NCBI RefSeq assembly: GCF_022695985.1
Contig: NZ_JAAPBF010000037.1
Coordinates: forward strand, 1-44,797
DNA length: 44,797 nucleotides
Reading direction: 5' to 3'
Origin: Streptomyces sp. NP-1717
GTDB lineage: Bacteria > Actinomycetota > Actinomycetes > Streptomycetales > Streptomycetaceae
The position numbers and the translations under genes were made by a program. Below the pieces are notes generated by a model. The model made no database searches. It was not told where the DNA came from and saw only the letters and a list, made by a program, of their open reading frames with translations. The number at the start of each line of letters is the position of its first letter. Position 1 is the stretch's first letter. Of this stretch, positions 42,147 through 44,797 are shown piece after piece.

Positions 42147-42662
42147 ATGTCCCCCCTCACCGGTCAGCCGCGTCCGCGCGAGAAGATGGCCGAGGCCGCT
42201 CGTACAGCCTCGGAGCTGCTTGAGGTGCTGTGGGGACGCGGGCAGGAGGCCGCGCCGTCGGGAACGGTGTCCCCCTCGCAGCTCAGGGCCCTGCTCGTGC
42301 TGGAGAAGTACGACGGGACGAACCTGCGCTCGCTCGGCAAGGCACTGGGCTCCCGCCCCCCGTCGGTGAGCCGCCTGTGCGACCGGATGGAGGCCCTGGG
42401 CCTGGTGGAGCGGCGCACCAGCGCGACCAGCCGCCGCGAGGTGGAGCTGCGGCTGAGCCCGCGCGGACGCAAGGTACTGGACGAGCACCGGGCGATCCGC
42501 GCCCGTGAGGTCAGCGCCGTGCTGGACGGTATGAGCCCCGCGGCCGTGGCCGCGCTCACGGAGGGGCTGACCGCGTTCCACGAGGCGGCGTCCGCCCGGC
42601 TCGACGCGGCGGCGGGGACGAGTTCCGCGGACGGCCGGGGCACCGCGGTGGACAGCGCCTGA
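42147..42662 (+). CDS. MarR-family transcriptional regulator
   Basis: A 171-residue winged-helix regulator. The core has VSPSQLRALLVLEKYDGTNLRSLGKAL split over two helices, then RPPSVSRLCDRMEALGLVERR as the recognition helix, and the beta wing TSATSRREVELRLSPRGRKVL. The C-terminal Ala-rich tail is probably disordered. It is divergent from the phosphatase gene with 102 bases between and is likely to bind there. ATG 42147 has GGAGGG directly adjacent, so spacing is poor; ATG 42186 is an alternative start. Confidence 0.85.
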   Translation: MSPLTGQPRPREKMAEAARTASELLEVLWGRGQEAAPSGTVSPSQLRALLVLEKYDGTNLRSLGKALGSRPPSVSRLCDRMEALGLVERRTSATSRREVELRLSPRGRKVLDEHRAIRAREVSAVLDGMSPAAVAALTEGLTAFHEAASARLDAAAGTSSADGRGTAVDSA

Positions 42663-42703
42663 CGTCATAGCGCCCCATTTCCCCGTGTTCCGTGTGCGAC
42701 CGA

Positions 42704-42727
42704 GAATGTTGCCGTAGGGAAACATTC
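42704..42727. repeat. Inverted repeat between MarR and receiver genes
   Basis: GAATGTT (42704-42710), ten bases, AACATTC (42721-42727), a perfect 7-bp dyad between convergent genes. It could act as a weak terminator or a binding site. Confidence 0.45.
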
Positions 42728-42764
42728 GTTTACGTGTGGAAGCCTACCGCGCGGCGCCCCGGTC

Positions 42765-43214
42765 TCAGAACGCGCGAGGCAGCTTGACCACGGTCACGAA
42801 GAAATCGTCGATGTCGCGGATCGCCTTGATGAACTGGTCGAGATCGACCGGCTTGGTCACATACGCGTTGGCGTGGAGTTTGTAGCTGCGCAGGATGTCC
42901 TCCTCGGCCGCCGACGTCGTGAGGACGACCACCGGGATATGGCTGAGGTCCTGGTCGGACTTGATCTTCTCCAGCACCTGCCGGCCGTCGTACTTGGGCA
43001 GATTCAGATCCAGCAGGATGAGATCGGGGCGCGGCGCCTCCGTGTACTCCCCGCGCTGGTAGAGGAAGTCCAGGGCCTCCAGACCGTCCCGGACGACATG
43101 GAGGGTGTTGCCGATCCTGTTGTCCTCGAACGCCTCACGCGTCATGAGCTCGTCACCCGCGTCGTCCTCGACCAGCAAGACTTCGACGGGGTGGGGCTGG
43201 GGAGTGGTGCTCAT
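42765..43214 (-). CDS. Receiver-only response regulator (Rcp1-like)
   Basis: A 149-residue single-domain response regulator without output domain. VEVLLVEDDAGDELM holds the acidic Mg pocket, DLILLDLNLPKYDGRQVL the phospho-accepting Asp, VVVLTTSAAEEDI the Thr switch, and YVTKPVDLDQF the conserved Lys. It resembles the receivers that accompany phytochrome-like kinases (Rcp1 type) and so probably relays phosphate or controls another protein. GAAGGA lies eight bases before ATG 43214. The start overlaps the stop of the kinase gene by four bases (ATGA), implying translational coupling. Confidence 0.93.
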   Translation of the reverse strand: MSTTPQPHPVEVLLVEDDAGDELMTREAFEDNRIGNTLHVVRDGLEALDFLYQRGEYTEAPRPDLILLDLNLPKYDGRQVLEKIKSDQDLSHIPVVVLTTSAAEEDILRSYKLHANAYVTKPVDLDQFIKAIRDIDDFFVTVVKLPRAF

Positions 43215-44797
43215 GCGGTGCTTCCTTCGATGGTGGCGGTGGCCGGCGAGGGCGGCTCGGCGGCGGGCGGCGGCTGGACGGGGAGGGTGAAGACGATACG
43301 GGCGCCGCCGGTGTGGGCCGTGTCGATCCAGATCTGGCCGCCGCTGTGCTCGACGACCTTCTTGCAGAGTGACAGACCGATGCCCGTACCGGCGTACGCG
43401 TCCCTGGCATGCAGCCGCTGGAAGATGATGAAGACCTTCTCGGCGAACTCCTCGGGGATACCGATGCCGTTGTCGGTGACACTGAACGTCCAGGAGTCGG
43501 CGCCCTCCGTGCGCTCGACGGCGATCGTGATGTGCGGGGCGCGGTCGGGGTGACGGAACTTGACCGCGTTGCCGACGAGGTTCTGCCAGAGCATCGTCAA
43601 CAGCGTCGGATCGCCCATCACCTGCGGCAGCTCCGCCGGGCGCTCGACGACGGCGCCGGTCTCCTCGACGGTCACCGAGAGATTGCGTACGGCGCGGTCC
43701 AGGGCCACGTCGAGGGCGACCTCCTCCTGGGCGTCCTGGACCCGGCCGACGCGGGAGAAGGTGAGCAGGTCGTTGATGAGGACCTGCATGCGCTTGGCGC
43801 CGTCGACGGCGAAGCCGATGTACTGCGTGGCGCGGTCGTCGAGCTGGCCCGCGTAGCGCTTCTCCAGAAGCTGGCAGAAGGAGGCGACCTTGCGCAGCGG
43901 CTCCTGGAGGTCGTGCGAGGCGACGTACGCGAACTGCTCCAGCTCCGCGTTGGACCGCCGCAGTTCCATCGCGGCGGCGTCCAGGTCGGCGGCCTGGCGG
44001 GCGAGTTCGGCCTCGTTGCTCCGGGAGGTGGCGAGCTCGCTGACCACCCGCAGCCGCATGCCCTCCACGGCCTCCGCGAGCGTCCGCACATCGGCGGGTC
44101 CGTGTGCGGGGATCGCGTGGTCGAAGTCCCCGGCGGCGACGCGGCGGGACGCGGTGCGCACGGTGTCCAGCGGCCGTACCACCGTGAAGTGCACGAGGAC
44201 GGTGATCGCCACCCCGGTGAGCAGGAACGCCACCAGGGCCGCGACCAGCGCCCGGTCACGGTCCGAGCGGGCATCGGCGAACGCGGCCCGCGCCTTGCGC
44301 TGTTCGTCGCCGAGATGCTCCTGCTGGGCGTCGAGCGCCGCGCGGACCCGGTCGAACGCCTGCTTCGCCCCGGTCACCGAGGCGGCCTCGTCGCTCCCCC
44401 CGCCGCTCCCCCGGCCCGCGAGCGCCGGGGCGGCGAACTCGGCACGCCACTGGCGCGCGGCCCGGTCGACCGCGCGCAGGTCGGCGACCGGCCGGTCGAG
44501 CCCTTCGACCAGGTCACCGAGGCGTTCGCGCGCCACGGCCTCGTCGGCGAGACCGCGCCGGTACGGCTCCAGCACGTCCTCGTCCTTCGTGAGGAGGTAG
44601 CCGCGAATGCCCGTCTCCTGGTCGAGAAGGGCGGCCTGGAGCCGGAACGCCTGGGTACGGGCCGGGGAGACCTCGTCGATCAGATGGTCCCCGGTGTCGG
44701 TGGTGCGGGCGAGCATGGCCGCGGCCACTCCCCCGGCGACCAGCGTCATGACGCAGAGGGCGGCGACCGCCAGCAGGAACCAGCCCTGGACGGTCAG
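43211..44797 (-). CDS. CHASE3-HAMP sensor histidine kinase (5' end beyond window)
   Basis: A membrane sensor kinase, at least 528 residues. The frame is open to the right edge, and the residues before the ATG at 44749 (LTVQGWFLLAVAALCV) continue the first transmembrane helix, so the real start lies outside. Next: extracellular CHASE3 domain (HLIDEVSPARTQAFRLQAALLDQ in two motifs, ETGIRGYLLTKDEDVLEPY), second helix (ALVAALVAFLLTGVAITVLV), HAMP, a coiled coil, HisKA with ASHDLQEPLRKV (phospho-His) and HATPase with NLVGNAVKFRH, DNGIGIP and GTGIGLSLCKKVVEHSGG. It pairs with the overlapping receiver gene. Signal unknown. Confidence 0.93.
   Translation of the reverse strand: MTVQGWFLLAVAALCVMTLVAGGVAAAMLARTTDTGDHLIDEVSPARTQAFRLQAALLDQETGIRGYLLTKDEDVLEPYRRGLADEAVARERLGDLVEGLDRPVADLRAVDRAARQWRAEFAAPALAGRGSGGGSDEAASVTGAKQAFDRVRAALDAQQEHLGDEQRKARAAFADARSDRDRALVAALVAFLLTGVAITVLVHFTVVRPLDTVRTASRRVAAGDFDHAIPAHGPADVRTLAEAVEGMRLRVVSELATSRSNEAELARQAADLDAAAMELRRSNAELEQFAYVASHDLQEPLRKVASFCQLLEKRYAGQLDDRATQYIGFAVDGAKRMQVLINDLLTFSRVGRVQDAQEEVALDVALDRAVRNLSVTVEETGAVVERPAELPQVMGDPTLLTMLWQNLVGNAVKFRHPDRAPHITIAVERTEGADSWTFSVTDNGIGIPEEFAEKVFIIFQRLHARDAYAGTGIGLSLCKKVVEHSGGQIWIDTAHTGGARIVFTLPVQPPPAAEPPSPATATIEGSTA

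Noticed and set aside
1..44797. Mobile element, prophage or attachment site
   Set aside because: No integrase, transposase, tRNA gene or terminal direct repeat was found, and codon bias is uniform.

Overview
The window is a stretch of high-GC actinobacterial chromosome, almost certainly Streptomyces or a close relative. The signs are strong third-position GC bias, GTG/TTG starts, several apparently leaderless promoters, a DUF5753 helix-turn-helix regulator with a separate DUF397 protein, a secreted GH19 chitinase with a DasR-type dre site, a Zn-independent (type B) ribosomal protein L31, and a SigB/SigF-type sigma factor near an RsbW-like ATPase and a SpoIIE-type phosphatase. I see no rRNA, tRNA, CRISPR array, transposase, phage or plasmid genes. 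The last gene runs off the right edge; the first lacks its promoter.

Layout. 1-4.2 kb: MHS-type transporter with a strong terminator, small alpha/beta hydrolase behind a 38-bp inverted repeat, VOC protein, type B L31, GNAT acetyltransferase. 4.0-6.1 kb: DUF397 protein, two small membrane proteins, DUF5753 regulator. 6.4-12.1 kb: DasR-controlled GH19 chitinase, aldo/keto reductase and a very large secreted GH2 glycosidase. 12.2-14.4 kb: a stand-alone threonyl-tRNA-synthetase C-terminal fragment, RsbW-like ATPase, small membrane protein, CGNR regulator. 14.4-18.2 kb: Asp-nucleophile alpha/beta hydrolase, 2OG-Fe(II) oxygenase and an NhaA antiporter fused to a DsbA-like thioredoxin domain. 18.3-22.4 kb: D-cysteine desulfhydrase-like enzyme, HTH protein, NodB lipoprotein, DUF1232 protein, Tat-exported beta-carbonic anhydrase.

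22.6-27.1 kb: ACC deaminase (acdS) in an operon behind a GntR/FCD regulator whose start codon abuts a perfect palindrome, then AlkB, an ADP-ribosylglycohydrolase and a secreted lipase that begins with TTG. 27.3-31.2 kb: an organosulfur-scavenging cluster, all on the minus strand, with flavin reductase, DszA/NtaA-type monooxygenase, Rrf2 regulator and DszC/SfnB-type oxidoreductase, and an inverted repeat just upstream of the last gene. 31.5-36.1 kb: ROK regulator and a secreted two-CBM25 alpha-amylase with a MalR-like operator. 36.3-39.7 kb: NAD-binding membrane-associated SDR, PAP2-like protein, DUF475/TerC protein. 39.8-44.8 kb: SigB/SigF-type sigma factor, SpoIIE-type phosphatase, MarR regulator, and a receiver protein translationally coupled to a CHASE3 histidine kinase.

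Themes: saprophytic polymer use (chitin, starch, plant glycans), sulfur and nitrogen scavenging (Dsz-like set, ACC deaminase, D-cysteine desulfhydrase), and stress signalling. I do not see a clearly new multi-gene system. The best leads for new biology are regulatory: the sulfur-cluster inverted repeat, the GntR autoregulatory palindrome, the chitinase leader hairpin and a TATAC triple repeat with no adjacent regulator.
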